Below, piece by piece: positions 29,178-40,084 of a DNA stretch of 64,000 nt (position 1 is the stretch's first letter; each line of letters opens with the position of its first letter). The translations under genes and the position numbers were made by a program. Source of the stretch: Kitasatospora sp. SolWspMP-SS2h (GTDB lineage Bacteria; Actinomycetota; Actinomycetes; Streptomycetales; Streptomycetaceae); assembly GCF_003259315.1 (NCBI RefSeq), contig NZ_QLLT01000018.1:1-64000 (forward strand). Direction: 5' to 3'. The notes under the pieces were generated by a model. That model did no database searches. It was not told where the DNA came from and saw nothing but the letters and a program-made list of their open reading frames with translations.

Positions 29178-30173
29178 ATGATCGACGAACTCGACCTGGC
29201 GCTCGTCGACGCCCTCCGGGTCGACCCGCGCGCCCCGTGGTCCCGGCTGGCCGCCCCGCTCGGCGTCGACCCCGCGACCCTGTCGCGCCGCTGGGCCCGG
29301 CTGACCGCGAACGGCGACGCCTGGGTCACCTGCTACCCCTCCGCCGACCGGATCGGCCGCGGCCTGACCGCCCTGGTCCGGGTCGACTGCCCCGCCGACC
29401 GGGTCACCGAGGTCGCCGCGGCCCTCGCCCGGCACCCGCAGACCGCCAGCATCGAACTCGTCACCGGCGACGCCGACCTGCTGCTCACCGTCGCCGCGTA
29501 CGACCACGCCGCCCTCACCGGCTACCTGCTGGAGCGGCTCGGCACCGTCCCCGGCGTGCTGCGCACCCGCACCACCCTGGTCGAGCGCACCCTGGTCGAG
29601 GGCAGCCGCTTCTCCAACGGCGCGCTCGACGCCGAACAGCGCCGCGCCATCGCCGCCCCGCCGCCCGGCGCGGCCCGCCCGGTCGCCGACCGGCGGGTCG
29701 AGGAGGACCTGGCGCTCATCCGGGCGCTCGGCGCGGACGGCCGGATGCCCTACGCCGAACTCTCCGCCCGCACCGGCCTGCCCGCCACCACCGTCCGCCG
29801 CCGCCTGGCCGAACTGCGGGCCGGCGGCCACGCGGTGCTGCGCTGCGACGCCTCGCCCCGGGTCACCGGCCACCCGGTCGGCGCGATGCTCTGGCTGGAC
29901 GTCCCGCCCGCCGACCTGCCCGACGCCGCCCGGCGCCTCACCGCCCTCCCGCAGACCCGGATGTGCGCCGTCACCGTCGGCCCCGCGAACCTCGCCCTCT
30001 ACCTGATCGCCCCCCAACTCCCCGACCTGCGCCGGATCGAACAGGACCTCGCCCACCACCACCCGGCGATCCGGGTCCGCGACCGCCACGTCACCCTGCG
30101 CACCCTCAAACTGGTCGGCCACCTCCTCACCCCGGACGGCCGCCGGACGGACTACGTCCCGATCGAGCCCTGA
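29178..30173 (+). CDS. Tandem AsnC/Lrp-family regulator
   Basis: 331-residue protein made of two Lrp units in tandem. Unit 1: HTH IDELDLALVDALRVD and VDPATLSRRWARL (residues 2-45), then a RAM-like domain with PQTASIELVTGDADLLL. Unit 2: HTH EEDLALIRALGADGRMPYAE and LPATTVRRRLAEL (about 175-215), then a second RAM domain. Tandem AsnC proteins are common in streptomycetes. Divergent from the MFS gene, which is the likely target; the ligand may be an amino acid or aromatic compound. Confidence 0.88.
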   Translation: MIDELDLALVDALRVDPRAPWSRLAAPLGVDPATLSRRWARLTANGDAWVTCYPSADRIGRGLTALVRVDCPADRVTEVAAALARHPQTASIELVTGDADLLLTVAAYDHAALTGYLLERLGTVPGVLRTRTTLVERTLVEGSRFSNGALDAEQRRAIAAPPPGAARPVADRRVEEDLALIRALGADGRMPYAELSARTGLPATTVRRRLAELRAGGHAVLRCDASPRVTGHPVGAMLWLDVPPADLPDAARRLTALPQTRMCAVTVGPANLALYLIAPQLPDLRRIEQDLAHHHPAIRVRDRHVTLRTLKLVGHLLTPDGRRTDYVPIEP

Positions 30174-30196
30174 CCGGGCGGCGCCGCCGGCGGCCC

Positions 30197-30286
30197 CACC
30201 GCGTCCCGCCGGTTCACCGCGTCCCGCCGAATCACCGCGTCCTACCGGCTCACCGCGCCCCGCCGGTTCACCGCGTCCTGCCGAGC
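30197..30286. repeat. 18-bp tandem repeat (5 units) overlapping the M20 stop codon
   Basis: Five 18-bp units starting CACCGCGTCCCG run without gaps from 30197 to 30286. The stop codon of the amidohydrolase (TCA at 30268-30270) lies at a unit boundary. Because 18 is a multiple of three, the same frame meets a further TGA every six codons downstream, giving four in-frame stops in a row. The array reaches to 24 bp after the AsnC gene stop on the other strand. Confidence 0.9.
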
Positions 30287-31482
30287 GCCAGCGCCGCCAG
30301 CAGGGCCGCCGCGTCGCCCAGGACGCCGTCGTCGAAGCGGGCCTCGGCGGAGTGGTTGTAGGGGGCGGTGAACGGGTCGGCGTCCGCGGGGCAGGCGCCG
30401 ACCATGACGTACGCGGCGGGGACGTGCTCGGCCAGGACGCCGAAGTCCTCGGAGCCGGCCAGCGGGCGCGGCATCTCGACGTAGCTCTGCTCGCCCAGCA
30501 GTCGACGGACGGTCCGCTCCGCGTACGCGGCTTCCGCCGGGTCGTTGGCCGTCACCGGGTAGCCGTGCTCGACCACCGCGTCGACCTGGCAGCCGTGCGC
30601 CTCGCCGATGCCGCGGACCACCCGGACGGCCTCGGCGAGCACCAGCTCGCGGGCCGCGGTGGAGAAGGAGCGGATGGTGGCGCCGAAGGCGGCCTCGTCG
30701 GGGATGACGTTCTCCGCGGTGCCCGCGTGGAAGGTGCCGACGGTCAGCACGACCGGGTCGAAGGCGTCGAAGCGGCGGGTGACCATGGTCTGCAGGGCCA
30801 GGATCGCCTCGCACGCGGCGGGCACCGGATCGGTGGCCAGGTGCGGGCTGGAGCCGTGGCCGCCGCGGCCCCGGACCACCACCCGCAGGGTGTCGGAGGC
30901 GGCCATGATCGGGCCGGGCCGCCCGGCCACGTAGCCGGCCGGCAGCAGCGCGGCGCCGACGTGCAGGGCGTACGCGGCGACGACCCGCTCACCGGCCGCG
31001 TCCAGGACGCCGTCCTCGACCATCAGGGCCGCGCCGCCCCCGCCCTCCTCGCCGGGCTGGAACATGAACACCACGCTGCCGGCCAGCTGTTCGCGGCGGG
31101 CGGCGAGCAGTCTCGCCGCGCCGACCAGCGCGGCGGTGTGCAGGTCGTGGCCGCAGGCGTGCATCGTGCCGGGGTTCTCCGAGGCGTACGGCAGGCCGGT
31201 GTTCTCCTGCACCGGCAGGCCGTCGAGGTCGGCGCGCAGCAGCACGGCGGGGCCGGGGCGGGCGCCGCGCAGGACGGCGGTGACGGAGGAGAGCCGCTCG
31301 CCGAGGGTGATCTCCAGCGGGAGGCCGTCGAGGGCGGCGAGGATCCGGTCCCGGGTGCGGGGCAGGTGGAGTCCGATCTCGGGGTCGCGGTGCAGGGCGC
31401 GCCGCAGGTCGACGAGTTCGGGGTGGAGCGCGGCGGCGGCGCGGCGCAGCTCGTCGAGCGGGGGGTGAACGTCGGCCGGCAT
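30268..31482 (-). CDS. M20-family amidohydrolase/peptidase
   Basis: 404-residue zinc amidohydrolase of the M20D type, such as hippurate hydrolase, IAA-amino acid hydrolase or N-acetyl-amino acid deacetylase. Motifs: LRADLDGLPVQE near 84, the metal-binding MHACGHDLHTAALVGAA near 105-121, FQPGEEGGGGA with the catalytic Glu near 145, HVGAALLPAG, the lid domain with GRGGHGSSPH, and SEDFGVL near the C-terminus. The ATG at 31482 has AGGAGG 7 nt upstream. Upstream on the same strand is a TetR gene, a possible regulator. Confidence 0.9.
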   Translation of the reverse strand: MPADVHPPLDELRRAAAALHPELVDLRRALHRDPEIGLHLPRTRDRILAALDGLPLEITLGERLSSVTAVLRGARPGPAVLLRADLDGLPVQENTGLPYASENPGTMHACGHDLHTAALVGAARLLAARREQLAGSVVFMFQPGEEGGGGAALMVEDGVLDAAGERVVAAYALHVGAALLPAGYVAGRPGPIMAASDTLRVVVRGRGGHGSSPHLATDPVPAACEAILALQTMVTRRFDAFDPVVLTVGTFHAGTAENVIPDEAAFGATIRSFSTAARELVLAEAVRVVRGIGEAHGCQVDAVVEHGYPVTANDPAEAAYAERTVRRLLGEQSYVEMPRPLAGSEDFGVLAEHVPAAYVMVGACPADADPFTAPYNHSAEARFDDGVLGDAAALLAALALGRTR

Positions 31483-31567
31483 GGGGACGCCTCCTGGGTG
31501 GACGGGGAGCGGACGGTTCTCCCGCATCCTCGCCCCGGCGGGCCTCCGACCGGCCAGGACGCACGGA

Positions 31568-32275
31568 TCACCCGCGAGCGGCGGGTGCCGCGCACGGATC
31601 TTCCAGCCCGGCGGCGGACGGCGCGGCGGGGGCCGGTACGGCAGGGACGGCTGGCGCGGCAGGAACGGCCGGTGCCGCGGGGGCGGTGGTCGGCGCGGCA
31701 CCGCCGGACGCGGCGCCGCCGGACGCGGCGGCGGCCAGCAGGGCGGCGGCGATCGCCCGGGCCTCGGCGGCGGGGGCGGGGGTGCCCTCGCGCAGCGCGG
31801 TGACGATCGCGCCGTCCATCAGCAGGACCAGCCGCCGGGCCAGGCCGACGGCCCCGTCCGGCCGGTACCCCTCGTCGCCGAGCAGCCCGGCGATGTATCC
31901 GGTGACCTGCTCCTTGTGCGCGGCGGCGACCCGGTGGGCGGCACTGCCCGGATCGGCGCTCTCGACGATGGCGTTGATGAAGGCGCACCCGCGGAAGTCG
32001 GCCCGGGCGAAACGCTCCGCCAGCGCGTCGAACACGTCGAGCGGCCGACCCCCCAGCTCGGCGACCCGGGCCGCCAGCCACGCGCGCCAGTCACGGTCGC
32101 GGCGGGTGAGGACGGCGACGACCAGTTCGTCCTTCCCGGTGAAGTGCCGGTAGAAGGAGGCCCGGCCGACGCCGGACTCGGCGAGGATCCGCTCCACCCC
32201 GACCGCCCGGACGCCCTCGGCGTAGAACAGCGCCTCGGCGGTGTCGAGCAGACGGGCGCGCGCACGGGTGGCCAT
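31568..32275 (-). CDS. TetR-family regulator with Ala/Pro-rich tail
   Basis: 235-residue repressor. The N-terminal TetR helix-turn-helix is complete (RLLDTAEALFYAEGVRAVGV, then ILAESGVGRASFYRHFTGKDELV, residues 8-50). The ligand domain resembles streptomycete TetR proteins with DFRGCAFINAI near 100. The last 50 residues are Ala/Pro/Val low complexity (PAAPAVPAAP repeats), probably disordered. The ATG at 32275 gives the standard length before the HTH. Target genes are unknown; the M20 gene downstream is the closest candidate. Confidence 0.85.
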   Translation of the reverse strand: MATRARARLLDTAEALFYAEGVRAVGVERILAESGVGRASFYRHFTGKDELVVAVLTRRDRDWRAWLAARVAELGGRPLDVFDALAERFARADFRGCAFINAIVESADPGSAAHRVAAAHKEQVTGYIAGLLGDEGYRPDGAVGLARRLVLLMDGAIVTALREGTPAPAAEARAIAAALLAAAASGGAASGGAAPTTAPAAPAVPAAPAVPAVPAPAAPSAAGLEDPCAAPAARG

Positions 32276-32462
32276 GTCGCCCAGGCTAGTGGGTGGTCGG
32301 CGCACGGCGGCACCGATCGGTACCGTCCGGGGGCGCCCATCGGCCCGGCGACCGCGCCCACGGTGGCCGCCCCCCGCTCACGATGGCAACGTCGCACCCA
32401 ACTCCCTTGCCATACCTGCCGATTCGCCCCGAACGCGCGACCCGGCTGCCACAATGAGCCCC

Positions 32463-33287
32463 ATGAAGCGTCCGCGCCGCACCGCCGGCTCCGCCGCCGT
32501 CCTGCTCCTCTGCGCCCTCGGCACCGCCGCCTGCGACCCCGGCACCCCCGCCGGCGCCCCCGTCGAACGGACGGTGGCCTCCTTCACCACCGACCAGCCG
32601 CTGAGCGGGGACGCGCTCACCCGGGCCGCCGAACAGCTGCGCCGACGAGCCGAGTTGCTGGGGCTGGCCGATCCGAAGGTGACCACCGACGCCGGTGTCC
32701 TCGCGCTCTCCGTGGCCGGCCCGATCGGCGACCGGCTCGCCGCACTCACCCACCGGCCCGCCCTGGAGTTCCGCCCGGTCCTCGCCACCGCGGCCGCCGG
32801 CACTACCCCCGCCGCCCCGGCGGAGGGCACCGTCCCGGCCGAGCTGACGGACCGCTTCGCCGCCCTGGACTGCACCACCGCCGTACCCGCCCCCGACCCC
32901 GGCACCCTGGCCTGCGACCGCACCCAACCGTCCCGGGGAACCTGGAAGTTCGCCCTCGGCCCGGTCGCCCTCAAGGGCACCGACATCGCCGACAGCACCG
33001 CCGTCCTCGACCGGAACGGCTCCGGCTGGCAGGTACAGGTGGACTTCACCCCGGCCGGCAGCACCGCCTTCGCCGACCTCACCGGCCGGATCGCCGTCCT
33101 CGACCCCCCGGCCAACCAACTCGCCATCCTGCTGGACGGCGCCGTCCTCTCCCACCCAGCCGTCACCCAGGCCATCACCGGCGGACAGGCCGCCCTCACC
33201 GGCTCCTTCACCGCGGACGAGGCCAAGTCCCTCGCCGCCCAACTCGCCACCCCCGCCCTCCCCGACGGCCTCCGCCCGGCCACCTGA
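32463..33287 (+). CDS. Orphan SecD-P1-like lipoprotein
   Basis: 274-residue exported lipoprotein. The signal peptide has a lipobox LGTAAC (Cys24). The mature protein begins with an LxRRAELLG-type ferredoxin-like fold (residues about 45-80). It ends with the typical SecD periplasmic motif set: GWQVQVDFTPAGSTAFADLT, NQLAILLDGAVLSHPAV and ITGGQAALTGSFTADEAKSL. These are hallmarks of the first periplasmic domain and head of SecD/SecDF, yet no membrane helices of SecD follow. It is not in a sec locus. It could be a preprotein-release factor or a domestic copy with a new role. Confidence 0.75.
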   Translation: MKRPRRTAGSAAVLLLCALGTAACDPGTPAGAPVERTVASFTTDQPLSGDALTRAAEQLRRRAELLGLADPKVTTDAGVLALSVAGPIGDRLAALTHRPALEFRPVLATAAAGTTPAAPAEGTVPAELTDRFAALDCTTAVPAPDPGTLACDRTQPSRGTWKFALGPVALKGTDIADSTAVLDRNGSGWQVQVDFTPAGSTAFADLTGRIAVLDPPANQLAILLDGAVLSHPAVTQAITGGQAALTGSFTADEAKSLAAQLATPALPDGLRPAT

Positions 33288-33381
33288 CCCCACCGCCACG
33301 ACAGGCGAGCACCGCCGCAGAACGCCGGGCAGCGCATCGGTTTCGAACGGTGGCCGGAGCGGAGCGCGACCCTCCCGGCGC

Positions 33382-33876
33382 CTACAGGCAGATCCAGCAG
33401 TAGAGCTGCTCGCCGGCTGCGCGGGCGCGCCTGGCGAGTCGGATCAACTCCTCGGCCAGCGGCTGCATGTCGTCGGCGCCGGCCGGGTGCAGCTCCTCCG
33501 CCCGCACCCACCGGGCGACGACCGTCGGCACGTCCGCGTCACGCACCCCGGCCAGGGTGTCCCGGACCGCGGTGTCGAGCTCCACCACCCACGGGCCGGT
33601 GGCCCAGGGGTCGTCCTCGTCCCGCGGGCCGCCCGGCCCGGGCGCCGGGGTGGTCGGCCAGACCGGCCGGTCGGCCACCAGGCCGGCCGTCCAGGGGACT
33701 CGGCGGACGGCGGCGACCAGCTCCCCCAGCACGAGGTCCGGGTCCAGGCGCTTGGCCTCGACCCCGTCGAAGTGGGGGTCCGCGCCGCCGACGAGCAGGC
33801 GATCGTCGGCGTGCTCCAGCGCTCGCACGACCGAAGCCGCATCGGCCGCGCGGAAGTAGTCGGTCAGCACACCCAC
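33382..33876 (-). CDS. Hypothetical protein, streptomycete type
   Basis: 164-residue soluble protein without a recognised domain. Notable features are the N-terminus VLTDYFRAADAASVVRALEH, a conserved-looking middle VWPTTPAPG followed by DEDDPWATGPWVVELD, and a C-terminus EQLYCWICL. The GTG at 33876 has GAGGAG 4 nt upstream; another GTG six bases on is possible. Nothing in the sequence defines a function. The 250-bp gap on its 5' side (33892-34096) contains only its promoter region. Confidence 0.65.
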   Translation of the reverse strand: MGVLTDYFRAADAASVVRALEHADDRLLVGGADPHFDGVEAKRLDPDLVLGELVAAVRRVPWTAGLVADRPVWPTTPAPGPGGPRDEDDPWATGPWVVELDTAVRDTLAGVRDADVPTVVARWVRAEELHPAGADDMQPLAEELIRLARRARAAGEQLYCWICL

Positions 33877-34096
33877 GGGTCTCCTCCCCACACGGTCGTC
33901 CGCCAGCCGGAAGTAGACCAGCCACGACCGACACCGACACCGACCGGAGCACCGCGCCGGTCGAGGACGGACCGGTCGAGGACGGACCGAGGAGAGCCGA
34001 CTGGATCTCGTAGTCGAGAGCGGACGTCTGCACGATGCAGATACCCGCTGAACCGTCCCTCGGGCAGCGGCGGACGAGCGGCGGAACCGCGAAGAG

Positions 34097-34127
34097 CGGC
34101 CCCGGAAGGCGAGAACTCCCGGGGCCG
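34097..34127 (-). terminator. thiC terminator hairpin
   Basis: CGGCCCCGG pairs with CCGGGGCCG around a 13-nt loop, 18 bp beyond the thiC stop. Confidence 0.7.
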
Positions 34128-34144
34128 TTCTCGCACGCGGTGCG

Positions 34145-36052
<1,908 letters not shown>

Positions 36053-36175
36053 GTTCCGCGCGGGCGTTCACCGCCCGCGTTCGCTGCTCACCGTAGGGCA
36101 CCGGACGCGGAGGGTCCAGGGCGCCGCCGGTCGCCGGCCTGTCCGGGCCGCTCGCGGGGTGGAAGAATCGCCGGG

Positions 36176-36376
36176 GTGATCGGACTGGTGGGGCGGGTGA
36201 CGGGGCGGATCGGCGCGGGCCTGGTGGGCGAGGTGATGGTGCGCGTTCCCGAACGCCAGGGCAGCGAGGCGTTCCTGGCGTACCGGGCGGTGCCGGGCGA
36301 GCCGCTGGAGTCGGGCACCATGGTGGTCGTGGTCGATTACCAGCCACCGCGCACGGTGTACGTCGAGCCGTACTGA
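36176..36376 (+). CDS. Small NfeD-like (OB-fold) protein upstream of flotillin
   Basis: 66-residue protein. The sequence (GLVGRVTGRIGAGLVGEVMV, then PLESGTMVVVVDYQPPRTVY) resembles only the C-terminal OB-fold of NfeD proteins, which commonly accompany SPFH/flotillin genes. There is no membrane segment. The GTG at 36176 is chosen from frame and length; the ribosome site is weak. The neighbouring SPFH gene supports the assignment by context. Confidence 0.6.
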   Translation: MIGLVGRVTGRIGAGLVGEVMVRVPERQGSEAFLAYRAVPGEPLESGTMVVVVDYQPPRTVYVEPY

Positions 36377-36561
36377 CGGCGCCTCACCAAGCCCGGGCAA
36401 ACCCCGTGCAACGGTTTCGAGACAGTGGGCGCTCCCGCCGGCACGGCCCCTTCCCCCGCGATCACGGCGGGCGGAGAATGCGGCTGCCACCGGGTTCCGC
36501 GCCCACAACTGCACCACTCAGCGCAGCCACGGACCGGTGTGCCACGAAGGGGGAGATCGCG

Positions 36562-38073
36562 ATGCTGATCGGCATCGTCGGAGCCGTTGTCGCAGGGCTG
36601 CTGGTCGTCGTCCTGCTGTTCAAAATGATGTGGCGGGTCGCCGAGCCGAACGAGGCGCTGGTGATCTCGGGTTCCAAGCACGGCGAGGGCCTCGGCTTCC
36701 GCGTGGTCACCGGACGGGGCACCTTCGTGCTGCCCGGCGTCCAGGTGGTCCGGCGGCTGTCACTGGACCTCAACGAGGCCGCGCTGGACGTCGAGTGCGT
36801 GACCTCGCAGGGCATTCCGGTACACGTCAAGGGCGTGGTCATCTTCAAGGTCGGCGACGACCCGGTGTCCATCGCCAACGCCGCCCGCCGCTTCCTGGAC
36901 CAGCAGAAGATGATGGGCCAGCGGGTGCACAACGTGTTCGCCGGCCACCTGCGCTCCATCGTCGGCGGCCTGACCGTCGAGGACATGATCCGGGACCGCG
37001 AGCGGCTCACCGGGGAGACCCGTTCCGCGTCGGGCATCGAGATGGAGAAGCTCGGCCTGATCATCGACTCGCTGCAGATCCAGGAGATCCTGGACCCGAC
37101 CGGCTACATCACCAACCTGGCCGCCCCGCACGCCGCCGCCGTCCAGCGCGACGCCCGGATCGCGGCCGCCGAGGCCGACCGCCGGGCCACCGAGGCCGAG
37201 CAGGAGGCGTTCGCCCGCAAGGCCGAGGCGACCCGCAACTCCGGTATCCAGCAGGCCGGTTACCAGGCCGAGATGGACACCGCCGCGGCCCGCGCGCTGC
37301 AGGCCGGGCCGCTCGCCCAGGCCGCCGCCCGGCAGGAGGTCGTGGTCCAGGAGACCAAGGTCGCCGAGCTGGAGGCGCACCGCAAGGAGCAGCAGCTCCA
37401 GGCGGACGTCCGCAAGCCCGCCGACGCCCGCGCGTACGAGACCCGCACCAAGGCCGAGGCCGACCGCGACGCCCGGATCTCGGCCGCCGAGGCGCTCTCC
37501 CGGGAGACCGACCTGAAGACCGCGGCCGAGGCCAACCGGGTCAAGGTCGCCGCCGCCGCCGAGGCGGAGGCCACCCGGGCCCGCGGCCTGGCCGCCGCCG
37601 AGGCCACCCGCGCCACCGGTGAAGCCCAGGCCGCCGCCGAGGCCGCGAAGGGCCTGGCCGAGGCGGAGGCCGCCCGGGCCAAGGGCCTCGCCGAGGCGGA
37701 GGCGACCCGGGCCCAGGGCCTGGCCGAGGCCGAGGGCATCAAGGCCCGCGCCGCGGCCCTCGCCGAGAACCAGGAGGCGGTCGTCGCCCAGCAGCTCGCC
37801 GAGAACTGGCCCGCCATCGTCCGGGCCGGTGCGGACGCCTTCGGCAACGTCGAGCACATGGTGCTGCTGAACGGCGCCGAGGGCATGTCCGAGATGTTCG
37901 CCAAGGCGCTCACCATGGGCGGCACCGGTCTCGGCCTGGCCCGCCAGCTGCTCACCACGATGACCCCGGCCGCCACTGCCGAGACCCCGGCGCACCAGGT
38001 CGACCCGGCGGCCCCGGCGGACCGCGCCCCGGACACCCAGGTCATCCCGGTCCAGTCCGGCAGCGGCGACTGA
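36562..38073 (+). CDS. Flotillin-like SPFH/Band 7 protein
   Basis: 503-residue membrane scaffold. An N-terminal hydrophobic helix (LIGIVGAVVAGLLVVVLLF) is followed by the SPFH domain (about 28-190, with VISGSKHGEGLGFRVVTGRG and SQGIPVHVKGVVIFKVG). A long coiled coil of Ala/Glu heptads (EAEATRA and GLAEAEAARAKG repeats, about 200-430) comes next, then a flotillin C-terminus with NVEHMVLLNGAEGMSEMFAK. Flotillins organise ordered membrane microdomains. GGGGGAG lies 8 nt before the ATG. The small NfeD-like gene precedes it by 185 bp. Confidence 0.9.
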   Translation: MLIGIVGAVVAGLLVVVLLFKMMWRVAEPNEALVISGSKHGEGLGFRVVTGRGTFVLPGVQVVRRLSLDLNEAALDVECVTSQGIPVHVKGVVIFKVGDDPVSIANAARRFLDQQKMMGQRVHNVFAGHLRSIVGGLTVEDMIRDRERLTGETRSASGIEMEKLGLIIDSLQIQEILDPTGYITNLAAPHAAAVQRDARIAAAEADRRATEAEQEAFARKAEATRNSGIQQAGYQAEMDTAAARALQAGPLAQAAARQEVVVQETKVAELEAHRKEQQLQADVRKPADARAYETRTKAEADRDARISAAEALSRETDLKTAAEANRVKVAAAAEAEATRARGLAAAEATRATGEAQAAAEAAKGLAEAEAARAKGLAEAEATRAQGLAEAEGIKARAAALAENQEAVVAQQLAENWPAIVRAGADAFGNVEHMVLLNGAEGMSEMFAKALTMGGTGLGLARQLLTTMTPAATAETPAHQVDPAAPADRAPDTQVIPVQSGSGD

Positions 38074-38142
38074 CCCGTACCGCCGGCACCCCACCAGCCG
38101 AACCACCGGCACCACGACGCACCACGGCGCACCCGCGCCACC

Positions 38143-38177
38143 CGGCCCGTACGGCGGCACCACCGCCGTACGGGCCG
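38143..38177 (+). terminator. Terminator after the flotillin gene
   Basis: A perfect 15-bp stem (CGGCCCGTACGGCGG) with a 5-nt loop, 70 bp beyond the flotillin stop. It separates the flotillin unit from the OleA-like operon. Confidence 0.85.
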
Positions 38178-38255
38178 CATCGTCTCCGCAATCCCGGGCA
38201 GCAGCTGAGTACCCGTACTCACGCCCCGGCCACCGCGCCGCGCCAGCATCGGAGC

Positions 38256-39263
38256 ATGGACCTGCTGCCCCGCGTCGGAATCACCGCCGTCGGCTCCCAC
38301 CTCCCGCAACGGACCGTGACCTCACGGCAGTTGCAGGACGAGGTGGCGGCCGGCGCCCGCCTCCCGCTGCCCGACGGCATGTTCGAGAAGGCCACCGGCA
38401 TCCGCACCCGCCGCTTCGCCGGGCCCGACGAGCACCCCTCCACGCTCGCCCTCGGCGCGGCCCGCCGGGCACTGGCCGCCCGCGGCCTGGAACCCGCCGA
38501 CCTCGACCTGCTGCTGTTCGCCTCCGCCTCCCGGGACGTCTGCGAACCCGCCACCGCCCACCTCGTCCAGGCCGAACTCGGCTCCCGCGCCCACGCGCTG
38601 GACGTCTCCAACGCCTGCAACAGCTTCCTCAACGGCATCGACACCGCCCGGGCGATGGTCCTGGCGGGCCGCGCCCGGCGCGCCCTGGTGGTCACCGGCG
38701 AGACCCCGAGCCGGGCGATGCGCCGCGACCCCTCCGGCCTCGCCGAGTTCCGCGACGGCTTCGCCGGGTACACCTTCGGCGACGGCGGCGCCGCCGTCCT
38801 GGTGGAGCGCGTCGAGCGCGGCGGCATCCTCGACGTGGAGACCCAGACCGCCTCCGAGCACTGGCAGGTCGGCGGCATCCCCGGCGGCGGCTCGCGCCAC
38901 CCGCGCGGCGACGAGTGGAGCTACTTCCGCGGCGGCGGCAAGGAGCTGCGCGGCGTCTTCGAGCGGATCGGCGGCGACATCCTCACCCGGGTCGCCGCCC
39001 GCACCGGCCTCGGCTGGAACGCCTACGCCCGGGTCCTGGTCCACCAGGTCACCCTGCCCTACCTGGAGCGCTTCGTGGAGCTCACCGGCGTGCCCGCCGA
39101 CCGGCTGGTCGTCACCGTCCCCGAGCTCGGCAACCTGGCCTCCGCCACGATAGGCGTCCAACTCGACCTCATCATGCCCGAGTTGGAGACCGGGGACCGG
39201 GTGCTGATGGTCGGCCTGGGCGGCGGCGTCAGCCTGATGACGATGGTCTGGGAGAAGTCGTGA
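38256..39263 (+). CDS. OleA-like / 3-oxoacyl-ACP synthase III-type condensing enzyme
   Basis: 335-residue thiolase-fold enzyme. The catalytic triad is present: Cys121 in SNACNSFLNG, His263 in VLVHQVTLP and Asn293 in ELGNLASAT. Glu97 in SRDVCEPATA sits 24 residues before the Cys, close to the place of the OleA Glu that promotes non-decarboxylative Claisen condensation of two acyl chains and is absent from ordinary FabH. Combined with the neighbouring OleC- and OleD-like genes, an OleA role (head-to-head condensation of fatty acyl-CoA to a beta-keto acid) is more likely than fatty-acid initiation. Its stop overlaps the next gene by 4 bp (GTGA). Confidence 0.8.
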   Translation: MDLLPRVGITAVGSHLPQRTVTSRQLQDEVAAGARLPLPDGMFEKATGIRTRRFAGPDEHPSTLALGAARRALAARGLEPADLDLLLFASASRDVCEPATAHLVQAELGSRAHALDVSNACNSFLNGIDTARAMVLAGRARRALVVTGETPSRAMRRDPSGLAEFRDGFAGYTFGDGGAAVLVERVERGGILDVETQTASEHWQVGGIPGGGSRHPRGDEWSYFRGGGKELRGVFERIGGDILTRVAARTGLGWNAYARVLVHQVTLPYLERFVELTGVPADRLVVTVPELGNLASATIGVQLDLIMPELETGDRVLMVGLGGGVSLMTMVWEKS

Positions 39264-40000
39264 CCGAGCTGTGGGTGATCGTCCCCGCCTACCAGGAGGC
39301 CGCCCGGATCGGCGGCGCCCTGCGCGCCCTCGCCGCCCAGCACGACCGCGACTTCACCCTGCTGGTCGTCGACAACGGCTCCACCGACACCACCGGCGAA
39401 CAGGTGCTGGCCTTCGCCCGCACCGCGCCCTTCCCCGTCCGCCTGCTCGTCGAACCGGAGAAGGGCGTCGGCTGCGCCGTCGACACCGGCTTCCGCCACG
39501 CCATCGACCACGGCGCGACCCTGCTCGCCCGCACCGACGCCGACTGCCTGCCCGAACCCGGCTGGGCCGGCGCCGCCCGCGCCGGGATGCGGGCCTCCGG
39601 CGGGCTGGTCTGCGGACGCGTCACCGCCCGCCGCGACGAACACGGCCCGCTCGGACGGGCCGTCTTCCGCGCCCTGGTCGCCCTCGGCGCCCTCTTCGGC
39701 CGGATCCGCCCCGCCCACCGCCGCCGGCACGGCTACCTCACGCCCTACCGCATGCACGCCGGCAACAACATGGCCATCACCGCCGACCTCTACCTCGCCA
39801 CCGGCGGCATGCCCCGCCGCCCCTCCCCCACCGACCGCGCCTTCATCAACCGCGTCCGCCGCCAGAGCACCGCGATCGTCCGCCGCCCCGACATGGTCGT
39901 CCAGAACTCCACCCGCCGCATCCGCGCCTACGGCCTGCGCGGCACCGCCCGCTGGTACCTCGAACGCGGCGCCGGCCACCGCGGCGTCGACGTCCGGTGA
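39260..40000 (+). CDS. GT2-family glycosyltransferase
   Basis: 246-residue soluble glycosyltransferase of fold GT-A. WVIVPAYQEAARIGGALRAL opens the nucleotide-sugar fold, LLVVDNGSTDTT gives the first Asp, and LLARTDADCLPEPGW gives the DXD metal site near residues 91-95. The acceptor region (YRMHAGNNMAITADLYLATG) is typical of GT2. There are no membrane helices. The GTG at 39260 overlaps the OleA-like stop, so the two are translated together; this strongly suggests a role in the same lipid pathway, perhaps glycosylation of its product. Confidence 0.8.
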   Translation: MTELWVIVPAYQEAARIGGALRALAAQHDRDFTLLVVDNGSTDTTGEQVLAFARTAPFPVRLLVEPEKGVGCAVDTGFRHAIDHGATLLARTDADCLPEPGWAGAARAGMRASGGLVCGRVTARRDEHGPLGRAVFRALVALGALFGRIRPAHRRRHGYLTPYRMHAGNNMAITADLYLATGGMPRRPSPTDRAFINRVRRQSTAIVRRPDMVVQNSTRRIRAYGLRGTARWYLERGAGHRGVDVR

Positions 40001-40084
40001 GACGGCGGGACCCGCCCACTCCCGTCCGTCCCCGTCCCCCTTCCGCCCGCCCGCTCGCCCGCCCGCTCGCGAAGAGGAGTCCCC

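Noticed and set aside
38256-39263. FabH as initiation enzyme of fatty-acid synthesis
   Set aside because: No fab genes are linked, and the Glu placed 24 residues before the Cys plus OleC/OleD neighbours fit OleA better, though phylogeny is needed.
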